From positions 19,819-83,818 of the forward strand of contig CAYOHP010000015.1 of NCBI GenBank assembly GCA_964403795.1: DNA of 64,000 bases, given 5' to 3'. Below are positions 26,719-35,005 of the stretch, one piece after another. Within the stretch, counting starts at the first letter, position 1; the number at the start of each line of letters is the position of its first letter. This DNA is from CAYOHP01 sp964403795 [NCBI: uncultured bacterium] (lineage in GTDB: Bacteria > Muiribacteriota > UBA6191 > CAZXTJ01). A program made the translations under genes and the position numbers. The notes under the pieces were generated by a model, which was given only the letters and a program-made list of their open reading frames with translations, was not told the DNA's origin and did not search any database.

Positions 26719-28443
26719 GTGTCCGCACTCGCCCCCGGCCTCGGTTTCGGGATACTGGTGCTGGCCTGGGGCAACGCCCTCCCGGCCCTGGTCGGGATGG
26801 GGACCCTGGGGGTGGCGGCAGCTGCGAGGGCGATCTGCATCTCGCTCGCGGTGGCGGGACTCTGGGGCGCGCTGCGCGCCGGGGCGGGCCGGTGGGCCGG
26901 TGCGTGGAGCGGAGGCCGGCTCGGGGGAATCGGGCGCTGCCTCTGGAACTCCGTGGTGGCGCTGGCACTGGCCGCGGGAGTGCTCGAAGCCTGGGTGGTC
27001 CTGCTCTTCGGACACCGGCTGCGGCCCCCCATCCTCTTCGTGGTCTTCGAGACCAATCCCCGGGAGGCCTTCGAGTTCGTCCACATGTACGCCAACCGGT
27101 GGATGGCGCTCTCGCTCGGCCTGGCTGCGGTGCCGTGGCTGCTGGCCGCGGCATGGAGGCGGATGGGTGCGCCGGGAGCCGGTGCGACGCGGCTTGCCAC
27201 CGGGATCGGGGGTGGCCTCGCCCTGGTCGGCGCGGCCTTGCTGAGCGCGGGGATGCGGGACGGCGACGTGCCACTACGGAGTTTCGTCCAGGCCTTCGAC
27301 CAGTACCGGGTCGAGACCGCGGCCTACTACGAACTGAAGCGGTCGCTGGGGGACGGAGCCGGCAGGGGCGAACGCCCCGTGGGAGGCCCACAGCCCGACG
27401 AAGCCTTCGTGCTGGTGCTGGGGGAATCGACCGGACGCAACCACCTCGGGATCTACGGCTACCCGCGCCAGACCACGCCGCGCCTCTCGGCCCTGGGCGA
27501 TCGGCTGCTCGTGTTCCGGGACGCCATCAGTCGCCAGTCCCATACCCAGGCCGCCATGAAGGAGCTGCTCACCTTCATGAACCAGGAATCGGAGCGCCCC
27601 TGGTTCGAGTATCCGACCCTGCTCGCCACCCTGCGGCAGGGAGGTCTCCGGACCTACTGGGTCTCCAACCAGGAGATGTACGGCCTGTGGGCCAACGTGA
27701 CCTCGGCGCTCGCCAGCCAGGCCGACGCCAGGATCTTCCACAAGCACCGGGAGGTGAGGGACACCGAGGGGGGGCTCCCGCTCCTGCGCGACACCCGGGA
27801 CGAGGAGCTGGTTCCCTACGTGGAGCGGATCCTCGCCTCCGGGAGCGACCGGCCGCGCCTGGTGGTGGTGCACCTGATGGGGACCCATGGTTGGTACCGC
27901 AACCGGTTCCCGCCTTCCTTCGCCCGCTTCGAGTCCTCGACCCTGCCGGCCCGGGACCGCCCCTGGCTCGACTGGCAGAAGGCGCGCACCATCGACGACT
28001 ACGACAACGCGGTGCTCTACAACGACCACGTGCTCGCCGAGCTGATCGCCCGCCTGGAGGCGAGTGGCCATCCGGGCTGGCTGCTCTACCTCTCGGACCA
28101 TGGCGAGGAGGTCTACGACACCCGCGACTTCCTCGGGCATACCGAGGAGGTCGGCACCCGCCACATGATCGAGGTGCCGCTCCTGCTCTGGGGGTCGGAG
28201 GGCTGGCGGAAGCGGTATCCCGAACGGGCCGGCCGGGCCGCGGGCGCGGTGGCCCGGCCCTTCATGACCGACGACCTCCCGCACCTGGTGCTCGATCTCG
28301 CCGGGGTGGAGGCCCCGGCTTTCGATCCCGGCCGGAGCCCGCTCCGGCCCGAGTACCGGGACGACCGGGTCCGCCGGTACGCCGGCAGGCACTACGACTG
28401 CGAGCTCCGGGAGATGCCGGCACCGGGCTGCGCCGGGCGCTGA
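26719..28443 (+). CDS. Phosphoethanolamine transferase-like membrane sulfatase-fold enzyme
   Basis: A 574-residue protein with about five N-terminal membrane segments (to about residue 185) and a C-terminal sulfatase-type domain. The domain has the EptA-like nucleophile motif LVLGESTGRNHLGIYGY near 232-248 (Thr as acceptor), then RDAISRQSHTQAAMKELLTF near 270, MGTHGWY near 390 and LYLSDHGEEVYDT near 455 with the metal-binding Asp-His. Enzymes of this family move phosphoethanolamine from phospholipid to lipid A, glycans or proteins outside the membrane. The acceptor cannot be told here. It stands alone on the forward strand after the divergent gltS operon. Confidence 0.88.
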   Translation: MSALAPGLGFGILVLAWGNALPALVGMGTLGVAAAARAICISLAVAGLWGALRAGAGRWAGAWSGGRLGGIGRCLWNSVVALALAAGVLEAWVVLLFGHRLRPPILFVVFETNPREAFEFVHMYANRWMALSLGLAAVPWLLAAAWRRMGAPGAGATRLATGIGGGLALVGAALLSAGMRDGDVPLRSFVQAFDQYRVETAAYYELKRSLGDGAGRGERPVGGPQPDEAFVLVLGESTGRNHLGIYGYPRQTTPRLSALGDRLLVFRDAISRQSHTQAAMKELLTFMNQESERPWFEYPTLLATLRQGGLRTYWVSNQEMYGLWANVTSALASQADARIFHKHREVRDTEGGLPLLRDTRDEELVPYVERILASGSDRPRLVVVHLMGTHGWYRNRFPPSFARFESSTLPARDRPWLDWQKARTIDDYDNAVLYNDHVLAELIARLEASGHPGWLLYLSDHGEEVYDTRDFLGHTEEVGTRHMIEVPLLLWGSEGWRKRYPERAGRAAGAVARPFMTDDLPHLVLDLAGVEAPAFDPGRSPLRPEYRDDRVRRYAGRHYDCELREMPAPGCAGR

Positions 28444-28512
28444 TCGACGGGGTCCGGCGTTGCGGACCGGATCGCGGTACGTTCGCCCGGGTCCACCGGA
28501 GGGAACACATCC

Positions 28513-30231
28513 ATGCCGTGCATCCGAGCGTACCTGGGTCTCTCGCTGGCGTTGCTCCTGGGCGCGGGAGGAGCGGGGGCGGCGCCCCCGGTGGTGTCGA
28601 GCGGGGGTGGGCCGGTCGGCTCCGATCCCCGTTCCGGGCCTCCCGTTCTCGGTCCGGGACGCCAGCGCGCCTGCCAGGAACAGGTGGACGCAGCCGGGGT
28701 GCCGGCTCCCCGCCTTCCTCTCGATGCGAAGAACCTGGGGTACCTGAACCCGTTCGGTCGCACCGTGGATTGCGAGGGAGCAGAGGAAGTCCGGGCACTC
28801 ACCGTGCGGGAGCCGAGCGGGAAGTGGCGAGAGGGGGACCTGGCGATGATCCAGGAACAGGCGAGCCCCCTGGCCTTTGCCCTGGCCCTGGTGCTGGACC
28901 AGCGCGTCCCGGGCGCGGAGCGCACCGCCCGCAGGGTGTCGATCGGTCTGCGCAGTCGGCAGAGGGGGCGGGAGGCGGCCTTCGGGATCTTCGGGGCCAC
29001 CAAGCCGCCTCCCGAGGACCCGAGTCCGCTGGGGAGCCTCCAGGTCTCTCCGCTCGATGGGCAGCCGATCGCACCGGTCCAGACCGCGGCGCCATGGGTC
29101 CGGGTGCGACTCGACGACGGGGCGTTCTACTTCGGGCAGTTCCAGGACGGGTTCCCGCACGGGTTCGGGCTCCGGATGGAGTCCGACGGCCGGGCCCGGC
29201 GGCTCGGCTGGTTCCGATGGGGACTTCCCGACGCGCTGCAGGTGATCTGGGAGGACGAGACCCTGGCCGTGCGCCTGCCCGTGCAACAGGATCCGAGCCT
29301 GCGGGTGTTCCAGGGCGGGATCGAGCGGATCCGCCAGGTCGTGTACCAGGACGGGATCCCGCGCTTCGCGTTCTCGGACATCTGGTCCATGTGGGCGCTC
29401 AACTTCAGGCTCCCGGACGGTGGACGGATTCCCCGCCGGTATCGCCTCGAGTTGGGGATCCCGACCCTCGAGAAGGCGTCGTCGAGCACCAAGGAGCCGG
29501 GGGACATCGTCTGGGTGGAGGGGAAGTACCGGGTCGCCTCCAGCACCAAGCGGCTCGACCGGCAGTTCTTCGTGCAAGGTCGGGCCCAGGCCCTGCCCGA
29601 GGGGTTGTACCCGTTCGTGATGGACGGACAGGAGGTGGAGGTCGAAGGGATCGGCTTCGTGGTGGCGGGTCCCGAGACCCGGGCCCGGCTCGGGGGAGGC
29701 GCCGCCGCCGTGGCACCGGTGGACTCCGTGAGGGTCTTCGACGGTCTGCGTCGCGGGGACCTGGTGGGGGCGATGGGGGGGATCCACATCGTGCGCTGGG
29801 ATCCGGACAAGCGCTCCCAGCGGGTCTTCCTCTCCAATGGATCCAGCCTGGCCCGGGGCGAGCCCATGAAAGCGATCGACCGGACGACTCCCGTGAAGAC
29901 CACCAGCCACGGCACCGTCGAGCCGGGGGAGAAGGGCAAGCAGCAGATCGACGCCATCCTGGTCAAGCTGGACGCCGAGGCGAAACAGGGCGGGGAGGCC
30001 TTGGCGGCGCGCTTGCAGGCCTCGCAGCCCTGGGTGGTGCAGGTCCTGGAAGCCGCCAAGCGGCCGGGCCCGTCGATGGCCACCGGGCGATCGAGTGGCT
30101 CGGGTTATCCGGCCACGGGCTCGAGCCTGGGGTCACCGGCGGCCAGCAGCGGTCCCCGGATCGGGACCGAGGCGTGGCACCAGCAGCGGAGCTACACCCA
30201 CCCGATCACGTACTACCAGAACAAGTACTGA
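28513..30231 (+). CDS. Secreted protein with MORN-like repeat region
   Basis: A 572-residue protein with a signal peptide (MPCIRAYLGLSLALLLGAGG). Around residues 195-235 there is a MORN-like motif, FYFGQFQDGFPHGFG, with flanking VRLDDGA. A second region, VEGKYRVASSTKRLDRQFFV near 337 and ALPEGLYPFVMDGQEVEVEG near 360, reads like beta-rich modules but no family is recognised. The C-terminal 60 residues are Ser/Gly-rich and end YTHPITYYQNKY. GGAGGG stands 9 bases before ATG 28513 and TACGTT lies about 40 bases upstream. It may be co-oriented with, but not coupled to, the phosphoethanolamine transferase-like gene. Confidence 0.75.
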   Translation: MPCIRAYLGLSLALLLGAGGAGAAPPVVSSGGGPVGSDPRSGPPVLGPGRQRACQEQVDAAGVPAPRLPLDAKNLGYLNPFGRTVDCEGAEEVRALTVREPSGKWREGDLAMIQEQASPLAFALALVLDQRVPGAERTARRVSIGLRSRQRGREAAFGIFGATKPPPEDPSPLGSLQVSPLDGQPIAPVQTAAPWVRVRLDDGAFYFGQFQDGFPHGFGLRMESDGRARRLGWFRWGLPDALQVIWEDETLAVRLPVQQDPSLRVFQGGIERIRQVVYQDGIPRFAFSDIWSMWALNFRLPDGGRIPRRYRLELGIPTLEKASSSTKEPGDIVWVEGKYRVASSTKRLDRQFFVQGRAQALPEGLYPFVMDGQEVEVEGIGFVVAGPETRARLGGGAAAVAPVDSVRVFDGLRRGDLVGAMGGIHIVRWDPDKRSQRVFLSNGSSLARGEPMKAIDRTTPVKTTSHGTVEPGEKGKQQIDAILVKLDAEAKQGGEALAARLQASQPWVVQVLEAAKRPGPSMATGRSSGSGYPATGSSLGSPAASSGPRIGTEAWHQQRSYTHPITYYQNKY

Positions 30232-30265
30232 GTCGGGTCGCTCCGGTCCGAGGGTCGCCCGGGGA

Positions 30266-32218
30266 TCACGGGTCGCGGGGGCGGCCCGGACCGAGCTCGA
30301 CCACCAGGCGATCGAAATCGATCCCCGTCTGGCGGGGCAGGCCCGGCAGGGGTCGCACCGTGACTTCGACCTCGTTGGCGCCGGGAGCGAGCAGGGCGGG
30401 GGCCAGCTCGATGCGGATCCGGTACTCGGGGAAGGCCTTCATGTCCCAGTTCGTCCGCTTGGCCCACTTGGGCGACGGGTGGTGGTAGACGGGAGTCCGG
30501 TTCACCGTCACCACCACGCAGTCGGGAACGAAGAGGTTGGCGAGGTCGAATTCGACCGCGAAGCTCCCGGGCAGGTCGGGACCGAGGAGGAAGGTGCCCT
30601 TGGCCGAGGCGTGCCGTTCGATCTGCCAGGCATTGTCGGATTCGCGGCGCGCCATCATGATCCCGAACATCTCGGCGCTCGAGACCGAGCCGCTGACCGG
30701 GACCAGCCAGGGGAAGCGGATGTCCTCGGGGGCCTGCCAGCGGAAGAGGAGGTGGCGGCCGGGGCCGAGAGGGGCGACGGGATCGACCTCGGGGAGATCG
30801 CGATTGGCAGGATCCACCGGCAGCGAATGGTGCCGGGCGATCACCTCGAGCAGCGCACCCACCCGATAGGGAGCGGGCTGGTTCCAGGCCTCGAAGAAGG
30901 CGTCGAGGAAGCCGAGCTGCTGGAGGTCCTGGTAGAGCTCGAGCCGGTAGCGCAGCGGGATCGAGGCGTCGGTCAACACCGTGCGGAGGAGTTCACGGTC
31001 CGCGTCGAGGTCCTGCCGATGCGGCAGGGCGGCGGCGGCCTGTCGCAGCAGGGTGGGGTCGAAGTCCGGGTACTGGCCGTGCCGGACCTCCTTCATGGTG
31101 GCGCGGAAACCGCGGTTGCGGTCGACCTGGGCCTGCATGTCCTTGTGGAGGCGTTCGATGGTCTTCTCGGGATCGGCCTGGAAGACCCGCTCCCTCCAGG
31201 CTAGGACCTCGTCAGGACGCAGGTCCCTCCGGGGTGTGTCCGGGGTCGGTGAGCCCGGCTCGCCGCTGGGCGCGGCTCCCGGTGGTCCGTCCGGGTCGGC
31301 GGATCGCGAACCCTTTGGCAGGCCGAGCCAGCCGAGGCCGAGCCCCAGGGCGACGACCAGGGCCGGTGCCACGGCCCGGACCCGGGTACGCAGGCTGGCG
31401 AGGATCCCGAGGCCGGTGACGGGAGCGATCACCCGGGTCCCGGCCAGCAGGGCCCGCAGCTCGTCGGCGTTGGCGCGCCGCTCCGGCTCCCGTTCCAGCG
31501 CCCTGCGCATGGCGCGGGCGAGAGGTCCGATCTCCTTGCCCTGGGGGATCTCGCCCTTGTGGCGGGCCACCGCGATCTCGCGGGTACTCCCGGTATGGGG
31601 CGGGCGACCATTGACCAGCAGGTAGGCGAGACAACCCCACGAATAGAGGTCGGAGGCGGGCGAGGCCGGCTGGCCGACGAGCACCTCGGGGGCCATGAAC
31701 TCGGGCGTGCCGAGCACCAGCCCGGTGCGGGTGCGCACCCCGCTGCCTTCGCGCTTGGAGATTCCGAAGTCGGAGAGCTTGGCGCTCCCGTCCTTGGCCA
31801 GGAGCACGTTCTCCGGCTTCACGTCGCGATGGAGCACGCCGTGGCGATGGGCGTGATCGAGGGCTTCCAGGACCTGGGCGGCGTACTCGTGAGCGGTCCG
31901 GGAGTCCATCGGACCGGCCCGGAGCTTCTGGAGCAGGGTGCCCCCGTCGAGGTACTCGACGGCCAGGAACGGCACGCCTTCGTCGACCCCGGCCTCGTAG
32001 AGGGGGAGGATGTTGGGGTGCTGCAGCTTGGCCAGGATGCGAGCCTCGTCGGCGAAGCGGGCGCCCTCCCCCAGTGCCCCCTCGGCGTAGAGCAGCTTCA
32101 GCGCCACCGGCCGATCGAGTTCGAGATCCGTGGCCAGCACCACCCGGGCGGCGCCCCCCTCGCCCAGGAGGCGCTCGATCCGGTAGCGGCCGCGGACTAC
32201 GCTGCCCGGCTCGTGCAC
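30266..32218 (-). CDS. Membrane-anchored Hanks-type serine/threonine protein kinase
   Basis: A 650-residue kinase. The catalytic domain (about 10-265) has the glycine loop LLGEGGAARVVLA, VALKLL (ATP lysine), HRDVKPENVLL (catalytic loop), DFGISK (metal site) and MAPEVL (activation segment end). One membrane helix (ALVVALGLGLGWLGL, near 290) separates it from an outside domain of about 340 residues, which ends in a beta-rich region (FDLANLFVPDCVVVTVNRTP and nearby). The ligand or partner of that domain is unknown. Start is GTG 32218. The sequence GGGCTACGCTCGCG, shared with another kinase gene at 46126, lies about 70 bases upstream. Confidence 0.94.
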   Translation of the reverse strand: MHEPGSVVRGRYRIERLLGEGGAARVVLATDLELDRPVALKLLYAEGALGEGARFADEARILAKLQHPNILPLYEAGVDEGVPFLAVEYLDGGTLLQKLRAGPMDSRTAHEYAAQVLEALDHAHRHGVLHRDVKPENVLLAKDGSAKLSDFGISKREGSGVRTRTGLVLGTPEFMAPEVLVGQPASPASDLYSWGCLAYLLVNGRPPHTGSTREIAVARHKGEIPQGKEIGPLARAMRRALEREPERRANADELRALLAGTRVIAPVTGLGILASLRTRVRAVAPALVVALGLGLGWLGLPKGSRSADPDGPPGAAPSGEPGSPTPDTPRRDLRPDEVLAWRERVFQADPEKTIERLHKDMQAQVDRNRGFRATMKEVRHGQYPDFDPTLLRQAAAALPHRQDLDADRELLRTVLTDASIPLRYRLELYQDLQQLGFLDAFFEAWNQPAPYRVGALLEVIARHHSLPVDPANRDLPEVDPVAPLGPGRHLLFRWQAPEDIRFPWLVPVSGSVSSAEMFGIMMARRESDNAWQIERHASAKGTFLLGPDLPGSFAVEFDLANLFVPDCVVVTVNRTPVYHHPSPKWAKRTNWDMKAFPEYRIRIELAPALLAPGANEVEVTVRPLPGLPRQTGIDFDRLVVELGPGRPRDP

Positions 32219-32287
32219 GCGTCCCCTCTGCTCCCGTCTGCCGAGGGCCTGGGGCGGGATCGGGAGTCCGGCCCTGGGATCCTCGCC

Positions 32288-32301
32288 GCGAGCGTAGCCC
32301 C
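32288..32301 (-). promoter_or_regulatory. Candidate promoter motif shared by two kinase genes
   Basis: Read on the reverse strand this is GGGCTACGCTCGCG, containing a TACGCT -10-like hexamer. The identical 14 bases occur on the forward strand at 46100-46113, before another kinase gene. The motif lies about 70 bases before GTG 32218. Confidence 0.4.
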
Positions 32302-32385
32302 ACTCTTCCGGATCGTAGCTGTAACGGCACGCCGGAGGTCCGCCCGCGGATCACCGCAGGACCGGGTACAGAGCCCGGCTTGCCC

Positions 32386-32853
32386 TCAGTCCCTGGCGGG
32401 CGGGTGGTTGTGGTTGACCCACATCGCCTCGAACCGGAGCGGCGACGTCCAGGCCTCGAAGCCGGAGCGCAGCGCCGCCTCGACGGGCCGCACCACGTTC
32501 ATGGGGTTGGTCCGGTCCAGGATGCGCTCGATGACCTCGCGCCGTTGGGGGGTGAGCGCCGTGGCCTTCCCGTCGCCTAGGTCGAGGCCGCGGATCCACT
32601 CGAGCCGCATGGCCTGTTCGAGTTGGCTCATGGGTCGGGATCCGAGGACCACTCGACTCTCGCAGACCACGGCCGTTCCCTCGGCGGTCTGCTCCACCCG
32701 GCACTTCTGGCTCATGCTGCCGCCTTCGGTGAAGTAGACCCGGGGGGCGGGCGCCTTGGCCGGCGTCGGGGCGGGAGCGGGTCCGTCGGCGCGGGCCTGG
32801 GGCAGCGCCACGAGTGCGAACGTGAAGACGGCGGCGAGGATCGAGCGAGACAT
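32386..32853 (-). CDS. Small secreted protein of unknown function
   Basis: A 155-residue protein with a signal peptide (MSRSILAAVFTFALVALPQA, cleavage near ARA-DG). An Ala/Pro-rich linker precedes a domain of about 115 residues with two cysteines (QKCRVEQ and VVCESR), which could form a disulfide outside the cytoplasm. No family was recognised. It is 133 bases downstream of the sigma/anti-sigma/TPR operon on the same strand and 167 bases upstream (in gene order, beyond its stop) of the kinase gene; whether it is part of that operon is unclear. Confidence 0.72.
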   Translation of the reverse strand: MSRSILAAVFTFALVALPQARADGPAPAPTPAKAPAPRVYFTEGGSMSQKCRVEQTAEGTAVVCESRVVLGSRPMSQLEQAMRLEWIRGLDLGDGKATALTPQRREVIERILDRTNPMNVVRPVEAALRSGFEAWTSPLRFEAMWVNHNHPPARD

Positions 32854-32986
32854 GGCGAACTCCCATCGGCGCGGTTGCCGGCGCGTTCGCCTGGCCCCAC
32901 CGCAACGTCCACGTCCGGGATGCTAGGGGGATCCCCGGATCCGTCAACCCGATCGGTGGGGGCGGCACTCCTGGGTTCGTAGCGGG

Positions 32987-33571
32987 TCAACGCTCCCGGG
33001 CACGCTCCTGGTGCAGGGACTCGAAGATCCGGGAGGACTCCCGGAACGAGGCGAGGGCCTCGTCGACCTTGCCGAGGTGCTTCTTGGCGTTGCCAAGGCC
33101 CAGGTGCACGTAACCCAGCAGGGTGCCCTCGGGCTTCCAGGCGAGGGCTCGCGCCAGGAGCGCGGCCGCGGCCTCGTGGTTGCCGGCGTCCGAGCGGAGT
33201 TCGGCCGCCTCGAGGTAGAGACCCACCACGTCTTCCCGGAGCAGGGGCTGGACCGTGAGGGCGGGGTTCGCGACCAGGCTCTCGAACTCCGCCAGGGCCT
33301 CCTCGGGGCGGCCGGTTCCTGCCAACAGGCGGAAGATCTCGGCCCTGGCCGCGACCAGCCCGAAGAGCGCCTCCTCTTCGGGAGAGAGATCGGGATCGTC
33401 GTCGTCGTGGGGATCGCCCCGGTCCGGGGGCGGGGCCGAGGCGGGCGCGGGAGTCCCCTCCCGAGCCGCTGGGGCCGTGCCGGGTCGGGAGCGGGGAGCG
33501 GCGCCGAGCGGCAGGGCGTGCGCAGCCATCCAGGCGACCAGGATCAGCCGGATCGAGAGGGATTTCGCCAC
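32987..33571 (-). CDS. Secreted TPR-like protein, last gene of the ECF sigma operon
   Basis: A 194-residue protein with a signal sequence (LSIRLILVAWMAAHALPLG). An acidic segment (DPHDDDDPDLSPEEEALFGL) leads to three TPR-like helix pairs, such as LLAGTGRPEEALAEFESLV near 108, GNHEAAAALLARALAWKPEG near 150 and GKVDEALASFRESSRIF near 170. The start overlaps the 3' end of the anti-sigma-like gene by 28 bases, so expression is coupled. Function is unknown; TPRs suggest protein binding. Confidence 0.8.
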   Translation of the reverse strand: MAKSLSIRLILVAWMAAHALPLGAAPRSRPGTAPAAREGTPAPASAPPPDRGDPHDDDDPDLSPEEEALFGLVAARAEIFRLLAGTGRPEEALAEFESLVANPALTVQPLLREDVVGLYLEAAELRSDAGNHEAAAALLARALAWKPEGTLLGYVHLGLGNAKKHLGKVDEALASFRESSRIFESLHQERARER

Positions 33572-34131
33572 GGGGTCCTCCTCTGCTTGTCGGTGCGTTG
33601 CCGGAGCAGCGCGGCCGAGAGGTCTTCGGAACGGTACGACGGCCGGCGGCGTCGGGAAGAGGCCCTGCCCTGGAGGTTCGACTCCGAGCGCCAGGGTTTG
33701 CGATCCGCCAGCTCCGCCCAGCCTGCGCCCTCGGGCAGGCGGGGGAGGTCGGGGATCGTCGGTACGGCCGCTGCCGGGGTGGCGGGTGCAGGGCCGACGG
33801 CCGGGGTGCCGGACGCAGCGGTGTCCTGCCCCGGGGCGGTGGTGGGCGTTGGCCGCGGCAGCAGGACCAGGCAGAAGCAGGCGGCCGCGGCCAGCAGGGC
33901 CAGCCGGGTGGGGAACCTCCGGGGCTCGGCGCGGGCAGCTCCGAAGAGCCGGGAGCGGACCCGGGACAGGCCTTCCGGGTCCTCGTGGGCCATCAGGGCC
34001 GCGATCCGTGCCGCGTCGGCGAGGAGCGGGGCGTCGGCACTCGAGGCGGGCTCCTGGGGCCGGTCGAGCAGGGCGCCCAGTCGAGTGGCGGCCGCGAGCT
34101 CCTCGGGTGTCGGTTCGTCCTCAGGGTTCAT
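33544..34131 (-). CDS. Anti-sigma factor-like single-pass membrane protein
   Basis: A 195-residue protein with an acidic cytoplasmic N-terminus of about 70 residues, one membrane helix (LALLAAAACFCLVLLP, near 77-92), an Ala/Pro/Thr-rich linker and a very basic C-terminus (SSRRRRPSY and later). No zinc-binding HxxxCxxC anti-sigma motif is present. The anti-sigma reading rests on position: its start overlaps the end of the ECF sigma gene by 11 bases, and the topology fits. It could equally be an unrelated membrane protein of the operon. Confidence 0.65.
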   Translation of the reverse strand: MNPEDEPTPEELAAATRLGALLDRPQEPASSADAPLLADAARIAALMAHEDPEGLSRVRSRLFGAARAEPRRFPTRLALLAAAACFCLVLLPRPTPTTAPGQDTAASGTPAVGPAPATPAAAVPTIPDLPRLPEGAGWAELADRKPWRSESNLQGRASSRRRRPSYRSEDLSAALLRQRTDKQRRTPWRNPSRSG

Positions 34132-34780
34132 CGCCGACCTCCTCCCACAGGGCCCGGAAGCGACGGATCGCCCGGTAGACGAGCACGTCGAGGTGGGCCC
34201 GCTCGATTCCCATTTCCGCGGCCGCGGCCTTGCCGTCCAGGCCCTTCACCAGCCGCAGATCGAGCACCCGTCGGTCCCGCTCGGAGAGTCGCGCCATGAC
34301 CGCGGCCACCCGCCGGGACTGTGCGGCGAGGTGCTCGGCCAGCTCCAGCCGATCCCCCGGGAGCTCTTCGGACGCCAGCCACGGGAGCGCGGTCTCGAGG
34401 GCGATGGCCCGCGTCGCTTCGGGGGGCCGCTGCTTGCGGGAACTCCGCAGGGTGTTCAGGGCGATCCCCCGGAGCCAGTAGAAGAAGTCCACGCCCATCC
34501 ACCGGAAGCGCCTCCCGCTCTCGGCGGCCGCCACGAAGGTGTCGTGGAGGAGGTCCAGGACCGTCTCGCGATCCCGCTCCCGGGGAGCCAGGACCAGTCT
34601 CCGGAGCGGCTCCGCGTAGCGGTCGTAGAGCCGCGCCAAGGCGTCCCGGTCGCCGCGCCGAAGGCCCTCGATGAGCTCCCGTTCCTCCGGGTGGGGAAGT
34701 CGGGTCGGGGGCTTGCCGGCCGGCGCCGCGGATCCGCTCTCCCCCTCCTGCTCGCTCGGCACGACCGCCAGGATACCCAT
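34121..34780 (-). CDS. ECF-type RNA polymerase sigma factor
   Basis: A 219-residue protein. Region 2 shows LIEGLRRGDRDALARLYDRY near 38-57, LDLLHDTFVAAAESGRRF near 77 and FYWLRGIALNTLRSSRKQ near 103. Region 4 shows ARLSERDRRVLDLRLVKG near 163 and a helix-turn-helix around GKAAAAEMGIERAHLDVLVYR near 184-204 (quoted in outline). It heads a reverse operon with an anti-sigma-like membrane protein and a secreted TPR protein. It diverges, across a hairpin-bearing 225-base spacer, from the Spy-like/DUF1549/DUF1501 genes, which are its most likely targets by position. Confidence 0.92.
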   Translation of the reverse strand: MGILAVVPSEQEGESGSAAPAGKPPTRLPHPEERELIEGLRRGDRDALARLYDRYAEPLRRLVLAPRERDRETVLDLLHDTFVAAAESGRRFRWMGVDFFYWLRGIALNTLRSSRKQRPPEATRAIALETALPWLASEELPGDRLELAEHLAAQSRRVAAVMARLSERDRRVLDLRLVKGLDGKAAAAEMGIERAHLDVLVYRAIRRFRALWEEVGDEP

Positions 34781-34868
34781 TCGTCGTCACGTCCACCTCC
34801 CGGTGCTGCGGGGTGGGTTCCCCCTCCTCCCATGGTCCGCGGCCCGCGACCAAGGGGTTCGCTCGCGA

Positions 34869-34955
34869 GAACCCATGGCCATGCCGTCCCGGATCTGACA
34901 GCCGGAGGCGATGTCTCTCCTGGCTGTCAGATCGCGGGGGATCGGCCATGGGTTC
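34869..34955. repeat. 87-base nested inverted repeat between divergent operons
   Basis: Two 12-base perfect dyads are nested. The outer arms are GAACCCATGGCC (34869-34880) and GGCCATGGGTTC (34944-34955). The inner arms are GATCTGACAGCC (34892-34903) and GGCTGTCAGATC (34922-34933). A further GGAG/CTCC pair (34904-34907, 34917-34920) extends the inner stem. The connecting strands partly pair through CCCG/CGGG. The element sits in the 225-base spacer between the ECF sigma operon and the Spy-like gene. It could be a folded leader RNA, a cruciform operator or a small non-autonomous mobile element. Confidence 0.75.
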
Positions 34956-35005
34956 CTCGGGGCCGCGCCGACGGGCGCCCCGGGAGGATCGACGAGGAGG
35001 CGGGA

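Noticed and set aside
26892-30488. Forward open frame of about 1200 codons across two genes
   Set aside because: It overlaps the phosphoethanolamine transferase-like gene and the MORN-like gene in another frame, is Arg/Gly/Pro-rich and has no domain.
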